DNA of 64,000 nt from Lepturacanthus savala (GCA_030544235.1 CM060462.1:4143501-4207500); one strand, 5' to 3'; positions 26,401-39,910 are shown, numbered from the stretch's first letter. The notes: generated by a model not told the origin, from the letters alone. Made by a program: numbers and translations.

Positions 26401-29400
26401 TCAGGTCTGGGAATTGTGGTTATCGTTCTGAGCTGTGTGGTGACCACCATCACTTGTCTTTCCATGTCAGCCATCTGCACGAACGGTGTGGTCAGAGGAG
26501 GTGAGTCAATGCATGGCCAGTGTACACAATAACACATCTTCATATGCATAAATGTAAAAGAGATCAAAGAAATGAACAATGTTAGAAGAAGTACACAAAT
26601 CCCTCACTGAAATAAAAGTACCAATACAGCAAAATGAAAATACTTCAATGCAAATAAAAGTCCTGAATGAAAAATCCCACTTTAGCAGCAACATATGGTT
26701 AAAGTATTTAAGTACAAGGTCTTGTTTTGTCCTTCCAACTGATATTTTATGATATGACATTTATTCTGCTGCAACATTTTTTATTTTATAGAATTCATAC
26801 AGAACATACTAGTCAAATTCAGTGGTACACAAATCTGATCTTTGAGTGTCATATTTTAAAAGCTTGCTATATTATCCATTGAGTCAAATCTGCATCTGAA
26901 ACGTAACTAAAAGCTGTCAGATACATGTAGTGTAGGAGAAAGTCTAATATTTACCTATGAAATGTACTGGTGTGGAAGTATAAAGTAGTATTACATGGAA
27001 ATACTCAAATAAAGTACCAGAAACCTTAAGTGCAGTACTTGATTAAACATACTTTATTACTTTCCACCTCTGCAACTGAAGTCAACTCTTGAACCACATT
27101 TTCTTGAAGGTGTTTTGATGCAGATACTCATAAACAGATACATCAAAGTCTCTGTTTGAATATAATTTATATATTTATACAGCGCAAGATAACACACACA
27201 CTCATCCTGACATAAAATCGTTTATTGAGAATGAGCAGGAGGACACTTTGTGTAAAGATACAAGGTCCAAACCTGAATGGCTCCTGCGTTTTAAGGCCTA
27301 CCAAACGAATGTGCAGATTAACTATTACTACTGCGTCCATGTGTTCTGTCATTTGTAGGAGGTGCCTACTACTTGATATCTCGCAGTTTGGGACCGGAGT
27401 TCGGCGGCTCCATCGGTCTGATCTTTGCCTTTGCCAACGCGGTGGCTGTAGCCATGTATGTGGTGGGATTCGCTGAGACAGTGGTTGACTTGCTGGAGGT
27501 GTGTGAAGTTGTAATAATCAGTGGAAACGTCTCTTTCACTGATAATTGTCCCATTACTAACCCATTCCGACCACCCCCCTCATCCTCAGGACAATAACGC
27601 CATCATGGTGGATATGACAAACGACATCAGGATCGTGGGTTGCATCACAGTGGTGCTGCTGTTGGGTATATCAGTTGCAGGAATGGAATGGGAGGCAAAG
27701 GTTAGATGCATATTATGCTGGGTGTATGCTACTCTCTGTCATGGTAAAACTTTCCAGCAACAATTTGAATCCAATAAATTCTTTTCTCCCCCCACAGGCT
27801 CAGATTGTTCTCCTCGTTATCTTGCTTGTGGCCATAGTGAACGTAATCGTGGGAACATTCATTCCTTCGACTGAAGCTAAGAAAGCCCAAGGCTTCTTCA
27901 ATTATGATTGTGAGGATGCTATTGAACAACTAAAATGTGGTGAAAAAAAGCTTCAAAAACAGATACACAAAGCTAACCTGATTTTCTGCTTCCCTCACTT
28001 TTTTCACAGCTAAAATCTTCTTAGACAATTTCGCTCCAGATTTTCGAGGTGGAGAGAGTTTTTTCACAGTGTTTTCCATCTTTTTCCCCGCTGCTACGGG
28101 GATCCTGGCTGGAGCCAACATCTCCGGAGACTTGCGGGTATCTTTCCCATATAGACTTTTGACATTGCATAGGAATCATTAGCTGCTATAGAACATTTGA
28201 CATTAAACAATAGACTGCGAGCAGAACTGAAACAAGACTTTTTTCCATTTGATCCTGAGTGATCCTGAGTACTACATATGTAATATATTACATCTTAAAC
28301 ATAGAAACAGTCTGGATTCTGATCTGTTATTTTGCAGGATCCTCAGGGAGCCATACCTAAAGGAACCCTGCTGGCCATTGTAATCACTGGTGTCACCTAC
28401 CTGGGCGTTGCCCTTTGTGTCTGTAAGTAATCCATGGAGTCAATTCAGACTTAACTAACTTAAGTAACTTTAGCAAATTTAAATTTGTGATTTTCATATA
28501 AAAAGAGAGAGTTACCTCTGCCAGACACAGCTGGGCATGATTTAGACATGTTCAGTTGTAAAATTGAATAGACACATACAATCAAAAATGTTCTATATAT
28601 GAGAGGTTGGTTATTTGACTAAAGACTTTCTATTAAAGTACTTGTAACAGCAGTTAATTAATATCTAATAAGTCCTTATATGATGCTTATCCTCATTAGT
28701 ATGTTATTTTTAGATTATAAGGCATTTATAAGAACTTCTAAGCAACATGTCATCAGTTTGCTTGCTTGCTTACGAACATCAATAAAAGCCTCAGTTAGGC
28801 TTTTTGCAGCTACTGAATTCAAAAGTGAGGACAGTGGACTTATTAAGGATTTATTAGTTTTAAGACATTTATTGTTTAGCTTGGTACAAACTGTTAACAT
28901 GTTTCTTAGTTTTTGTGAATGTCATAATTCTTAATACTTACATAATCGTATTAACATATTATATAGTCGTATTAATACATAAATGTCTGTTCTTTTCTCT
29001 CACTGTTCAGCTGGCTGTGTTGTCCGCGATGCTACAGGAAACTCCACTGATCGCATTAATGTCACCGATGGAATTATATGCAATGGTTCAACAGCAACAG
29101 CTTGTGAGCTTGGTTACGATTTCTCATCGTGCCAGACCAGTACATGCAAATATGGCTTGATGGCTGACTTCCAGGTAAACAGCCTCCAAACTGATCTGCA
29201 CCTAAGAGGAATTGTTGTCTTCTTTCTCCTCTGACTCTCCCCTTTCTCCTGCACTGGGTCAGGTAATGACCCTGGTATCCGGGTTTGGTCCCCTCATCAT
29301 TGCTGGAACCTTCTCAGCCACCCTCTCATCAGCCCTGGCTTCCCTTGTCAGTGCTCCCAAAGTCTTCCAGGTCAGTAACTCCAGACATCTTGCTAAATGG

Positions 29401-32400
29401 AACTGCAAAGCTACAGTTTAAAATAGCTCACTGAGATACAAATACACCGCAGCTCTTCTGACTTCTGAAAATCCTCCTTTCTAACTCTGGCTCTGTCCTT
29501 CCTCAGGCTCTGTGCAAAGATAACATCTACAAGGCCCTACACTACTTCGCTAAGGGACATGGCAAGAACAACGAGCCAATCCGTGGATACATCCTCACAT
29601 TCATTATTTCTGTGATCTTCATTCTCATTGGTCAGTTCAATTTTTTTGTCCATTTAGAAAAACAATTTAAAAAGTGAGTCAAACATGTTTATAATTTTTT
29701 TGTGTGTGTGTCTCTTTAGCTGAACTCAACGTCATTGCTCCAATCATCTCAAACTTCTTCTTGGCATCTTATGCTCTCATTAATTTCTCCTGTTTCCATG
29801 CATCCTATGCCAAATCTCCAGGTGGGTCAGAGTAATGCATCAGTGAATGTGACTGTCTATAAACAAACTGAGTTGCATTATATAAATATAATTAGATTAT
29901 GATGTGTTTTACAGTTGAAGTAAGCTATCATAAGTCAGTACTACACGTTCCTTTCCAGCAGTGGTGGATGAAATATTCTGATTGTTTATAGTCCATTAAA
30001 GTGAAAGTCTTTTCTTCAAATTGTTACAAAAATAAAAGTATAGAGTTTTTGACAGCAAAATGTCCAGACGTAAAAGTACATGTGATGCCAAATTGCCTAT
30101 TTAGTGTTATATACTATATATATCTTTGGAATTTGAATACCCATTCATTGATATGTATACATTGTCTATCTGCTGTTCTACTTGTCCCAGGTTGGAGACC
30201 GGCGTATAAATACTACAACATGTGGCTGTCACTGTTTGGTGCGCTGCTCTGCTGTGTTGTAATGTTTGTTATCGACCCTATGGCTGCTTTCATCACATAT
30301 GCCGTTGAACTCCTGCTCTACGTTTATGTGACAGTCAAGAAGCCAGGTGAGGCGCTGTCAGTACATGTTCACGCATGCATTCATGATTCACGATGCCCGT
30401 ACGCTTCAACTCACCTGTTGTGACTCTCTAATGCCAGATGTGAACTGGGGTTCATCCACGCAGGCGTTGACATTTGTGAATGCAGTCAGCAACGCTCTGT
30501 CACTGTCTGGAGTAGAGGATCACGTCAAGAACTTCAGGTAAAAGAAGCAAATTGTACTTTAAGTAAAAGTGCTCAATTTGTCCCATATTTTATTATCTAT
30601 GACATCATTAGATTATTAACATGAAGCATCAGTGGTGCTGTTGCTGTTGCTGAGCTAGTTCCAACTACGTAATATACAGTTAGTTTGGTCCAGTGGTTCC
30701 CAACCTAGGGGTCGCAGCCCTCCAAAGGGTTACCAGATAAATGTCAGAGGTCGTGAGATGATTAATGGGAGGGAAAAGAAGAGCAAACAAAGTTCTAATT
30801 CACTAAACTGTTTTAAATTCTTGGAATTTTTCTCTAATCTTTGATTTTTGGTGAAATGTTGAAACATTTGAACACTTATGAAACCATATAATTAAGTTTT
30901 TTTAATTAAATATATCATTTGCATTATTAAATATATACATTTTAAACCAAGTCTTATATCCTCACCATTTGTCATTCATGCAATAATTCTGGAGGTAAAT
31001 GTATTTTGCAACCAAGCGAGGGAAGTGCACGTCAACAGCGCAACTGCACAAGAGCGATGCATCCTCATCATCTCTGGATCATGTGAATGGTCCAGGTTCT
31101 TGGGCCACAACAATTAAAAGACTGGCCCTCGATGGCCACCCCAGAATTTTTAGCAAGTAACAATGGTTGTCAGATAAATGGTGGAGTAGAATGTACAATA
31201 TTTTCCTCTGAAATGTACTTGAGTGGAAGAATAAAAAAATGGAAATACTCAAATAAAGTACAAATACTTCAAAATTGTACTAAAGTACAGTATTTGAGTC
31301 CTTAGTAACATTACACCACTGTATATATAACACCAAAACAGTCATTTCCAAACTCTTAGAATACTGGCTGACATTATATTCCTGTTCCTTTGTCAGGCCT
31401 CAGATCATGGCTCTGACAGGTGCAGCACGAACCAGACCGGCTCTCCTGGACCTGGCTCACAGCTTTTCAAAGAATTTTGGACTCTGTATCGCCTGTGAAG
31501 TGATTGTGGTAAGATTATTTTGTACTCTTATAATACCATAGATATTATCATAGTGGCATATATAGTCTTTCCCAAATCTGTCTTTAAATATCAACTTCTA
31601 TTTCAAATTAAAACCTGCACATCAAGTGATTATAAATTGTGCAGAGTGCACGTTTCACATCCGGCAGACATTCAAGTGAATATCAAGCAGGGATGAGGGA
31701 AATGCCAACTGTCTGGATACCTTGAGACTAAAGTTTAGGTCAACTGTGTCTTATGAATAGGAAAAGGGTGCAGGTATTTTCATACACGCTCACGCATACA
31801 CACAGCTGATGACGATACGATGTATGTTGACCTCTCCAGGGCCCGAGAGCAGAGGCCCTAGAACAGATGAACTCTGGCATGGAGAAGAACCAGATGTTGC
31901 TGAGGAAAAATAAACGCAAGGCATTCTACGCTGCTGTGGCCTGTGAAAATTTCAGGGAAGGAACTGAGACCCTGCTGCAGGTCAGTCATCATATACACAA
32001 CCGGTGCTGGGATGTTATTAAGAATTGTATAATTTCGATGCACTTGCATGGTACTTTACTTGAGTATTTCTATTTTATGTGACTTTATACCTCTACATTT
32101 TAGAAGGAAAACTGTACTTTTTACTCAACTACATTTCTTTGCCACATATAGCTACTATTATCTTCAGATTGAGATTTTACATTTAAATATTATAACTTGT
32201 TCATATGGTCTACTCTAAATATCTAAAATCGGCTCCACATTCATGAATTACACCATTTAAATGCTCTTGCATGTATTTGTTCGTGGAAAGAACAAATATT
32301 ATAATACACTATGATAATATAACACTCTAAAAGAAGCTGTGATGCTGTATAATGAGTACTTTTACATTTTATACATATATTTTGCTGACAATACTACACA

Positions 32401-35400
32401 TCTTGAATTCAGAACACTAAATTGGAATTGTTTTAGATGGCAGCGTTTCTTCTTTTACTTAAATGAAGCATCTGAATACTTCTTCTACTATTGCATACAA
32501 CAAACCAACAAACCCAGAAACATCCAGTCCTTTAATGAATAACCCAAGAGTTTTGATGATGGTTTAAAACACTGTAGGATCACTTTTTATTATTGCAATG
32601 TGGTGGCTCGGACTTGTTTTGAGGATATGGCGACAATAAGAGAGAATTAATGTGGAACAGGAAACCAGTCTTATGGCCCTGACTATCACTGTCTTGAGAT
32701 AAGACCATGGTTCATTGTCGGGATAGCTAGCGTCAAACAGCACTGCAGATTAAAAGCTATAATTGATTAACAATGAATTGGACCAGTCCCTGCAGACACA
32801 ATCGGGTGATTGGTCATAACTTCTAGCAGTAAAACAGGTTCATGGCCTCCTTTTTTGCTATATTTTGAAATGTCTTGGAGATTGTATGTTTCCTCAGTGA
32901 ACAGTTCATTCCGCTTTTAAGTTGTTCTCCATTGCTAAGAGTGTGTTGCTGTTACAGGCTTCTGGTCTCGGTCGTATGAAGCCAAACACACTGATGATAG
33001 GCTTCAAGAAAAACTGGAGGACTGCAGGCACAGAGGAGCTGCTGAGCTATGTGGGAGTGCTGCAGTAAGTCGCAAATAAATACTCATATGAATGTACACT
33101 TAACAATTATATAACCAATAACTCAACACAAATAGGAGATACTTGCTTTAAAGAGGCGTCCTTGTTCTTTTTCCTTTGTGGACAGTGATGCGTTTGACTT
33201 TGAGTATGGAACAGTGATGTTGAGAATGGACGAGGGACTTGATGTTTCACACATTGTGGATGCAGAAGGTCAGTATGAAAAGGATTCAAGCTGTGCTTTC
33301 ATCTACAGGAACTCCCAATTCTTTATGGAGACAAAATATAGTGACAGAAAACAGCAGCTTTAAATAAATGAGCATTAAACATTAATACAAAAACATAATG
33401 AAGGAAGTCACAACAAAAGAATAAAACATATGTAGTGTAGAAAAGCCTCTCCCAATAAATGGATATGAAAAAACAATTTGCAGAAAATAACTTAGCTTAT
33501 CTTAGATCAGTTCATTATTAATAATAGTTGTAATGTGCTTTTGGGTTAATCTAAGTAAATAAAATCATGATCAAATGATAACAAGATAAAACATCACAAA
33601 AGTAACAACAATTTCCAACAAATTAAGGAAAAGCCATACGGTAAAAGTGAGTTTTAAAAAGAGATTTAAAAGGACTGCTGTGATATGCTTTCATCAGCGT
33701 ATTGTATCAGTTGTTGTCTTTGAATGTTTCGCTTGCTGATACCAGAATAAAGTGCATTGCAGTTGTACAATCTCGAAATGATAAAAGCACGGATGACCTT
33801 TCTAAATCTGCAGGGGAAAGGAATCACTAGGATCTTGCACGGTTGTCTCAGCTGTCCAAAAACAGGACTGCAGCACTTTGGTCACCTGAACTCACAATCA
33901 AGACTGTAGAAGCTACCAAAGAATAACACAAGGGATTGTCAAAAACTGCACAGCTGCTGCAATGTGTGAACTTCCATTCTCACTACACACAGTGACTGGC
34001 TATAATAAAATAAGCGTGATAAGGCAGGGCACTTTGTTCTGTAGATTACGCAGTATTTATGAAGGTCAGGTTAACAGATAAGCCGCTGAAATAACTACCT
34101 GTTTACAGCTTATCTGTTTCTGCAGAAATCTTTACAATAACAGAGATTCCAATGACCAATGTAAGACACACTTGCCAGGATTATACGGTATGTTAACTGT
34201 GAACTGGAAATCCGATGGTGTCTTTCAGAGGAGACGCTGAAAGCAGCCAAGGAGCAATATGAGAACGAGATGATGGGAAAGAAATCGAAAGGAGGAATGT
34301 TCAGGAAGTCCAGAAACTCCTCTCAGCAAGTGCTCACAACAAGAGGTAACAACACACACACACACACACACACACACACCATACATTTAACAAATGAAAC
34401 CAATGGCACACATCCTTTTTTGAAAACTCTTATTGAGCTATAATTAAATCAAATGCCCCCACTACAGACGTCTCTGAGGCTGTAATCCAATCATATGATC
34501 GCTTTGGTTGCAGTTTGAAGAGCATCTCTTAAGAGTTGCTCTGTCTGTACATCACACACACACACACACACACTGCATCTTGGCAGGACAGCGCTGGTTT
34601 TTAGTATGCGATGTGCGTCCCTCTCATTGGAACACTAGACCTGAGAGACAGGTGCACCTGCTGATGTAGAGTCAGCTCTTACTGTGATGTTGGTTTGCAC
34701 TGGTTTCCTATCCAACTTAATATAACTCTCCATGCTCTGCCGATGAATTATATTCCCTCCTACTGTTCCTCTCTCTTACATTCCTCATCTCTCCTCCCTT
34801 TCTCTCTCTCTCTCAGTGTCAGTGTGCGCCCCGCCTCCGCAGGTTGCCAAGATGAATGAGAGGCTGTCGGAGGCCAGTTGTCAGTTCAAGAAGAAACAGC
34901 CCAAAGGCACCGTTGATGTGTGGTGGCTGTTTGACGATGGAGGTGGGTGCTGCTTCCCTTAGGCTACCTTCATATTTCAATACATACACAGAGACTCAGC
35001 GTCCCTGATAATAATGCAGGCAACCAGCAGATTGAAGAATCCTGATTAAAGGTCCCATATGGTAGAAAGGTAGATGTTAATACTGTACCTGTTTAATTAT
35101 AAGAAGGTCTGGCTGTTATAAGCAAATCAAATCTTCCAATCAGAGGAAAGACTGATATATTGAGACTGACACAAAACAATGTGTTCTTTTTAGAGCTCCA
35201 GAGAAAAGGTTGAGAGAGATGATTATAATAAATGTTTCTCCTTAGGGATATCACAACTTTAAATAAAACCCAGGAAAATTGAACATATGGAACCTTTTAA
35301 AAATATAAATATAAAATGCCAAAAAAATAACTGCTGTTCCTGAACTTTATGGAAATGCTTAACAGAGGTGAAATATAAAGATACATATTGAGTTTAATTG

Positions 35401-36841
35401 GTCTGATCTCTCAGGTCTGGCCCTGCTGCTGCCCTACATCCTCACCACCAGGAAGAAGTGGAAAGACAGTAAATTAAGGATCTTCATCGCGGGGCAGCCT
35501 GGACGCAGTGAGCTGGATAAACAGGAGTGAGTCAAAATAATGTTTCAATATCAATTACAGCCTAATCGGCGGGGAAATTAGATTGAGAAAATTAACTGGC
35601 AACATAATGTGCAGAGATGAAAATTGATGAGGCAACAGTATCACTTTAGAGAAGCTGCTTTAACCATTAAATAAAAATATCAAACATAAACATTTACATG
35701 TAATTTAATTGGTGGGTCATTATCTGCGTGCAGGATGAAGTCCCTTCTGCAGAAATTCAGAATTAACTGCTCCGACATCACCGTCATTGATGACATCCAT
35801 GTGAGACCCAGCTCTGACAGGTACCTGCATTTTCAACAGATACCAGATGGTGCAACTCACAATATTAGCATATTATATAATAAAAAATATATTTGCCAGT
35901 CAGCTCTAAGTCTTACCTGCTTTCCTCCAGCTTGAAGAAGTTAGAGGACATGATTGCTCCTTTCCGTCTGAATGAGAAGTCTCAAGACTTCGACCAGGCT
36001 GAAGCCATGAAGAAAGAGTATCCCTGGAAGATCTCTGATCAAGAGCTGGAGACGTTTGAGGATAAGGTAAATAAATAAATCTATCTACAGCATAGCATTA
36101 TTTTGTATCATATTGGTTTGCAGGCGTGGTGATAAATGATACCTGCTGCTGCCTTACAGACCAACCTCCAGGTCCGACTGAATGAGCTGCTTCAAGAAAA
36201 CTCCAAATCAGCCACTCTGATCGTTGTGTAAGTACCTGTGCCCGTTTGGAGCAGGCAAATTGATTGATGAGACACACCCATTCAGAAATATACCTGCCAG
36301 GTGTGATGGTGATCGGATGAATGGTTCTCAACATCTAAAAAGGACATATAGAGAGATTTCTTCTGAGTGTGGTTGCATTTGCACAAAACATTCAGGAGAT
36401 ATGACATCTTTTGTAATATAAGCCTTACCCACAGCATTTGAGAATTAGCTACAGCAAAAAAAAAGAAAATGTAAAGAATATCAAAGATCCGAAATAGTAA
36501 CTTTTTCCAGCTTCGTGCAGAGATGATCTGTAGTAAATGTGATGACGATTGCTCGAAATTTGTAGAAGGAATGACGGAAAAACTGATTTGGACACAACTG
36601 TAAAGACTCGATTAAACGATGCCAGAGATTCCTTGTTTTACAGATTAATAACCACCTGAAACCATTGAGGAATGAGAATATATCTAACAACCTCTGTCAC
36701 CTCTGCAGGAGCATGCCCATCGCCCGTAAGGGCGTCTCTGACTACCTCTACATGGCCTGGCTGGACATTCTGACAAAGAACCTCCCACCTACCCTGCTTA
36801 TCAGAGGAAACCACAAGAGTGTTCTGACATTCTACTCCTGA
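23432..36841 (+). CDS. slc12a1: Na-K-2Cl cotransporter NKCC2, complete
   Basis: Twenty-six coding exons: 23432-23680, 24921-25061, 25323-25398, 26405-26500, 27359-27498, 27590-27700, 27798-27909, 28010-28137, 28338-28422, 29011-29174, 29263-29370, 29507-29630, 29720-29821, 30191-30346, 30438-30537, 31397-31508, 31840-31980, 32958-33064, 33186-33268, 34229-34345, 34817-34942, 35415-35526, 35734-35820, 35931-36066, 36160-36227, 36709-36841. They sum to 3114 nt (1037 aa; human about 1099). An in-frame TGA upstream of the ATG supports the start. The apical Na+/K+/2Cl- cotransporter takes up salt in the distal kidney tubule. Visible: an FGHDT kinase-target motif (Thr48), a twelve-helix transport domain from about residue 122 with VRCMLNIWGVMLFIRLSW and GAYYLISRSLGPEFGG, an extracellular loop with three N-glycosylation sequons (Asn390, 396, 404), and a long cytosolic C-terminus ending RGNHKSVLTFYS. 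The N-terminus is shorter than in mammals and has no RFxV motif. Only one exon 4 is visible. Confidence 0.96.
24718..24756. repeat. (GAAA)n microsatellite in slc12a1 intron 1
   Basis: About nine GAAA units with one GAAC interruption. Confidence 0.9.
26580..27075. mobile_element. CAGTGGTGGAA-family element in slc12a1 intron 4
   Basis: The left side reads AGAAGAAGTACACAAATCC and the right side ACTTTATTACTTTCCACCTC. Internal ATACTCAAATAAAGTAC blocks match the other copies. It lies in the intron following the isoform-specific exon 4. No ORF. Confidence 0.5.
30691..31325. mobile_element. Composite repeat: CAGTGGTTCCCAACC-type element plus CAGTGGTGGAA-family right end
   Basis: Within slc12a1 intron 15, a hAT-like terminal sequence CAGTGGTTCCCAACCTAGGG begins at 30691. 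Tails of the CAGTGGTGGAA family (GTACTTGAGTGGAAGAA ... ACATTACACCACTG) occupy 31160-31325. The same CAGTGGTTCCC end occurs reversed at about 42488-42503. Confidence 0.45.
34352..34379. repeat. (CA)n microsatellite in slc12a1 intron 20
   Basis: Fourteen CA units starting 7 bp after the exon 20 donor. A second short CA tract lies at about 34553-34572. Confidence 0.9.
35047..35303. mobile_element. Short inverted-end MITE in slc12a1 intron 21
   Basis: It starts TAAAGGTCCCATATGGTAG and ends CATATGGAACCTTTTAAA, which are inverted. A longer relative lies at 44771-45312 in fbn1. No coding capacity. Confidence 0.5.
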
Positions 36842-37775
36842 GCACCTCGCAGGCTGGGCAGTAGGTAGCTTAAAGGAAAATAAACAGGTTGTACCATAAT
36901 GATGAACCATGTTCATAAAGTGTACCAAGACCTTGAATGATAGTAGTCAATCTCTCAGACCATCACCATTGTGTAATACAAGTCCTGATGAGGGGATTCA
37001 CACATACACCGTGGCTGTCGCCGTACTAAATGTTTTACTTACAGACACAGAAAGTAGCCTTAGACAATAAAATATGATAAATACCTGAAAAATCTGACAA
37101 GTATTCACCTGGCCTAGTTGAGTATGGATTAATAAAAACAGCTAAACAATGTTTCTTATAATTACTAGTATTTAATTACTGGTATTTGTTGTTTCATGAA
37201 AGATTGTGGTACATGTATCTTGTAAGTAAAACATTTTAGCATGATGCTACACGATATGGTTACCATTGTAAAAAAAAAAGGAGCAGAACTGGTCTAAATC
37301 AAGAAAAATATATTTCTGACGTTGAATTTTAAAGTCTTTTTTTTAACAATGGAAATCAAATTTCATCCTAGGACACAAGCTCATAATTTGGGTCTGGAAC
37401 AAAGACAAATCACACATCTTCTAAACGCGGTCAGATCAGATCAGTCCAGTGAACAAAGCACAGACACTGGCAGAGATACATGGCTGTGATTGTATAATAG
37501 ATGTATATAAAAGGTATCTGAACTCATTACTGGGTATGTTTGGAGAAAAGATGTTCATCAATGATTAACAGCATGATTACTGTGCTAATAATGATAAGAT
37601 TATTTTTTAAACTTTTTTGCTATTCACTAAGCGGTTTTCTCATTCCACATTAAATGTTCAAGTGTTGTTGAGGTTACTCTTAGTACTTTACTTTTGGTTT
37701 GATGAAAATGTGTTTTTCCCTATTGTCTGTTTTCCTATTTAAATAAAAAATTGTGATTCACTGATATTAAGAATG

Positions 37776-37781
37776 AATAAA
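37776..37781 (+). terminator. Candidate polyadenylation signal of slc12a1
   Basis: AATAAA, followed within 40 bp by a T/G-rich stretch (GTTCTTGTTGTCTCTTGTT) that would suit cleavage. Another AATAAA lies at 37742-37747. Confidence 0.5.
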
Positions 37782-38637
37782 AGTTGAGCTGTTCTTGTTG
37801 TCTCTTGTTATTTATTGGATAAAGGCCCAATAAAACCTCCCCACACATTCAGAACTAAACAGAGATTAAATAGAATTAAATGCATTTCCCCAAATTTGGG
37901 ATTGTTTACTGCACATATTTTAATTATTAATGCAAATTCTGATATATTCTACAGGTAAAGCTACCCGTAGTATATAAATGATTAAATTGACCTCCACCTT
38001 AACCAGTTGCAACAGTGATGAACATATTACTGCATCAATAAATATAATCCAATATGATTTTTCCTCATTACAAAGCATTTTTACACCGGAGTAAAGATCT
38101 GAATACTTCTTCCAGTAGCCCCTAACCCTTAACACTACATTCAGCAGTGTCCAAATAGCTCAGAAATGAAGTGGAAAAAGTAAACAGTAAGAATGACAGA
38201 CTGAGGACAGCCAAGGGTGTTAGGCTTTTAAAAATCAGAAGAGCAAAACAAAATGTATGTGAGCCACAAATCAAAATGAATAATGGAGCTGGATGAACGA
38301 AGTCAGCATAGTAAAAGAAACTGTAATATCTATATAAATGGAGAAAATGGGAATGGAATGGAAATGTGATGCATCAACACAATACAATAGAAGAGAATGC
38401 CTTTATTGTCATTGAACAATGTTATACAAGGAAATGTGCTGTCCAGCACCTTTATTTAACATTACACACATACACACACCTGTGCATTATAATAGTAAAA
38501 AGATAATTAAACAAATAATAAATGAGTAATAAAAAGAGGCATATCAGTTGTAGTGTAACAAATGTTATTGAACCCTATAAAACCAGTGCATGTTAGAAAT
38601 GTATATGAGGGAAATACTACTCCTGCTGTTAGACCTG

Positions 38638-38781
38638 TGATGATGATGATGATGATGATGATGATGACATGCTCGTATCATTCAGGTCGACCATGGCTTT
38701 AAGGTAAAAGCCGGTTTTTAGCCTGGAAGTTTGGGTCTTTATGGTTCTGTAGTGTCTTCCAGATGGCAGTAGAGAGAAGAG

Positions 38782-38819
<38 letters not shown>
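38638..38819. repeat. Two (TGA)n microsatellite tracts
   Basis: Tracts at 38638-38667 and 38784-38819, ten to twelve units each, separated by about 115 bp of non-repetitive DNA. Confidence 0.9.
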
Positions 38820-39590
38820 AAGGGTGAGCTGCATCCTGCAGAAGGCTGCTGTATCTTCAGAGGCAGCATTTGTTTCTAGGTTTTTGGGAGCCCTATGCAA
38901 AATCTTTTTGCCCGCCCTTATTTCAAGTACTCATGAATACACACCAACTCTGCATCACATTCCATATGCATGAAACTACATATAAATTAGATCAAATACT
39001 ACTTTTTACACATCATTTTATTTAAAATTTAATGAAACCACTGTAGCCGTTGTTGTCGTGGGTGTGTATGCGGTGGGGCACTAGCGCACAATAAAGTCGT
39101 GATGCACAGTGAGAGGGCACTTTACCTCATTTTGTCTGCTGGAAGGACACCTTAGAGGGTGTTTAGAGTGACATCTAGAACATTGGGCCAATCTAGAGGG
39201 CATGTGAAAATACAGAAAAATATGATAATATATTAAAAATAAACAAATATACATAGAACAAGGCCATTTGAGTTATTAATTGGCTATTTAACTTAAATAC
39301 ATAAGCAAACAGTGAAATTGGCGAAGTCTCTGATATTAAATATATCTCTAAATATTTGTCAGATTCAATAATGCATGGATTTAATGTGTTGTTTGTTTTT
39401 TGGATCATTAACCAATTGTCTTTGTCTTATTCTCATTATTGTATTACGTACATTAAATCATTATCAGCTGATGATCTAATCACATGAAAGAGGAAAGCCG
39501 ACTATTTATAGATTTGGGCAAATTAGATCAATAACCACAAGTTGATGTGATATTCAAGAGCACCATCTTCTGGGACGCGCTGTTTCTGCG

Positions 39591-39720
39591 GAGGAGCTGC
39601 GGCACAGGGGGAGGAGCTGCGGCTCAGGGGGAGGAGCCGGAAGCAGGAAGTGCTGCGGCTTGCAGCTGGGCCTATTGGACAGCTGAGAGGTCGTTAGCAT
39701 CTAGCCGTTAGCCTGCGAAA
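39591..39720 (+). promoter_or_regulatory. GC-rich promoter-like segment upstream of dut
   Basis: A 20-bp unit GAGGAGCTGCGGCNCAGGGG is repeated about 2.5 times (39591-39640). It is followed by two ETS-type GGAAG cores (CCGGAAGCAGGAAG) and an inverted CCAAT box (ATTGG, 39674-39678). The composition contrasts sharply with the AT-rich DNA on the left. This looks like a housekeeping-type promoter; the transcript it drives is not certain. Confidence 0.5.
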
Positions 39721-39733
39721 CACGAAATACAAT

Positions 39734-39910
39734 ATGATATACACTCGAACTTTGTTCCGGCTAAAGAATCTCCAGCAGCGATGCCCGTCTTTCCTTGATG
39801 CTGCTCCGAATTTCTTAGAATTTCACATCCGGACGCTCACTCGTGACAAAGGCAAGCGGGAGCTGCGAATGGATACCGTTGCCATTAGCGACGGATCAAA
39901 GGTTTATTGA
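39734..39910 (+). other. 58-codon ORF with a presequence-like N-terminus, status uncertain
   Basis: The ATG lies about 15-50 bp past the promoter-like segment. The first 21 residues (MIYTRTLFRLKNLQQRCPSF and on) are basic, lack acidic residues and could form an amphipathic helix, as in a mitochondrial targeting sequence. A weak donor AAG|gtttat lies at 39901/39902. DUT has a mitochondrial isoform from an alternative first exon in human, so this could be the fish equivalent. However, the donor is phase 0 while dut exon 2 needs phase 2, and exon 1 has an in-frame TAA upstream of its ATG. It could instead be an upstream noncoding exon or a chance ORF. Confidence 0.25.

Larger units (their letters stand above)
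36842..39590. other. slc12a1 3' UTR and intergenic DNA
   Basis: No further gene is seen. The slc12a1 3' UTR probably runs to about 37800. TGA-trinucleotide repeats lie at 38638-38667 and 38784-38819 (the second makes a poly-Met frame that is not a gene). A stretch at about 38395-38450 with AATGCCTTTATTGTCATTG resembles a dispersed fish repeat. Confidence 0.55.

Noticed and set aside
23432..36841. Other SLC12 members (NKCC1, NCC)
   Set aside because: The sequence and the dut/fbn1 neighbours point to SLC12A1; the N-terminus is short and lacks NKCC1-type Ala/Gly-rich sequence.
38785..38973. ORF starting with a run of Met
   Set aside because: Its start is a TGA/ATG microsatellite and the rest has no family resemblance or splice context.
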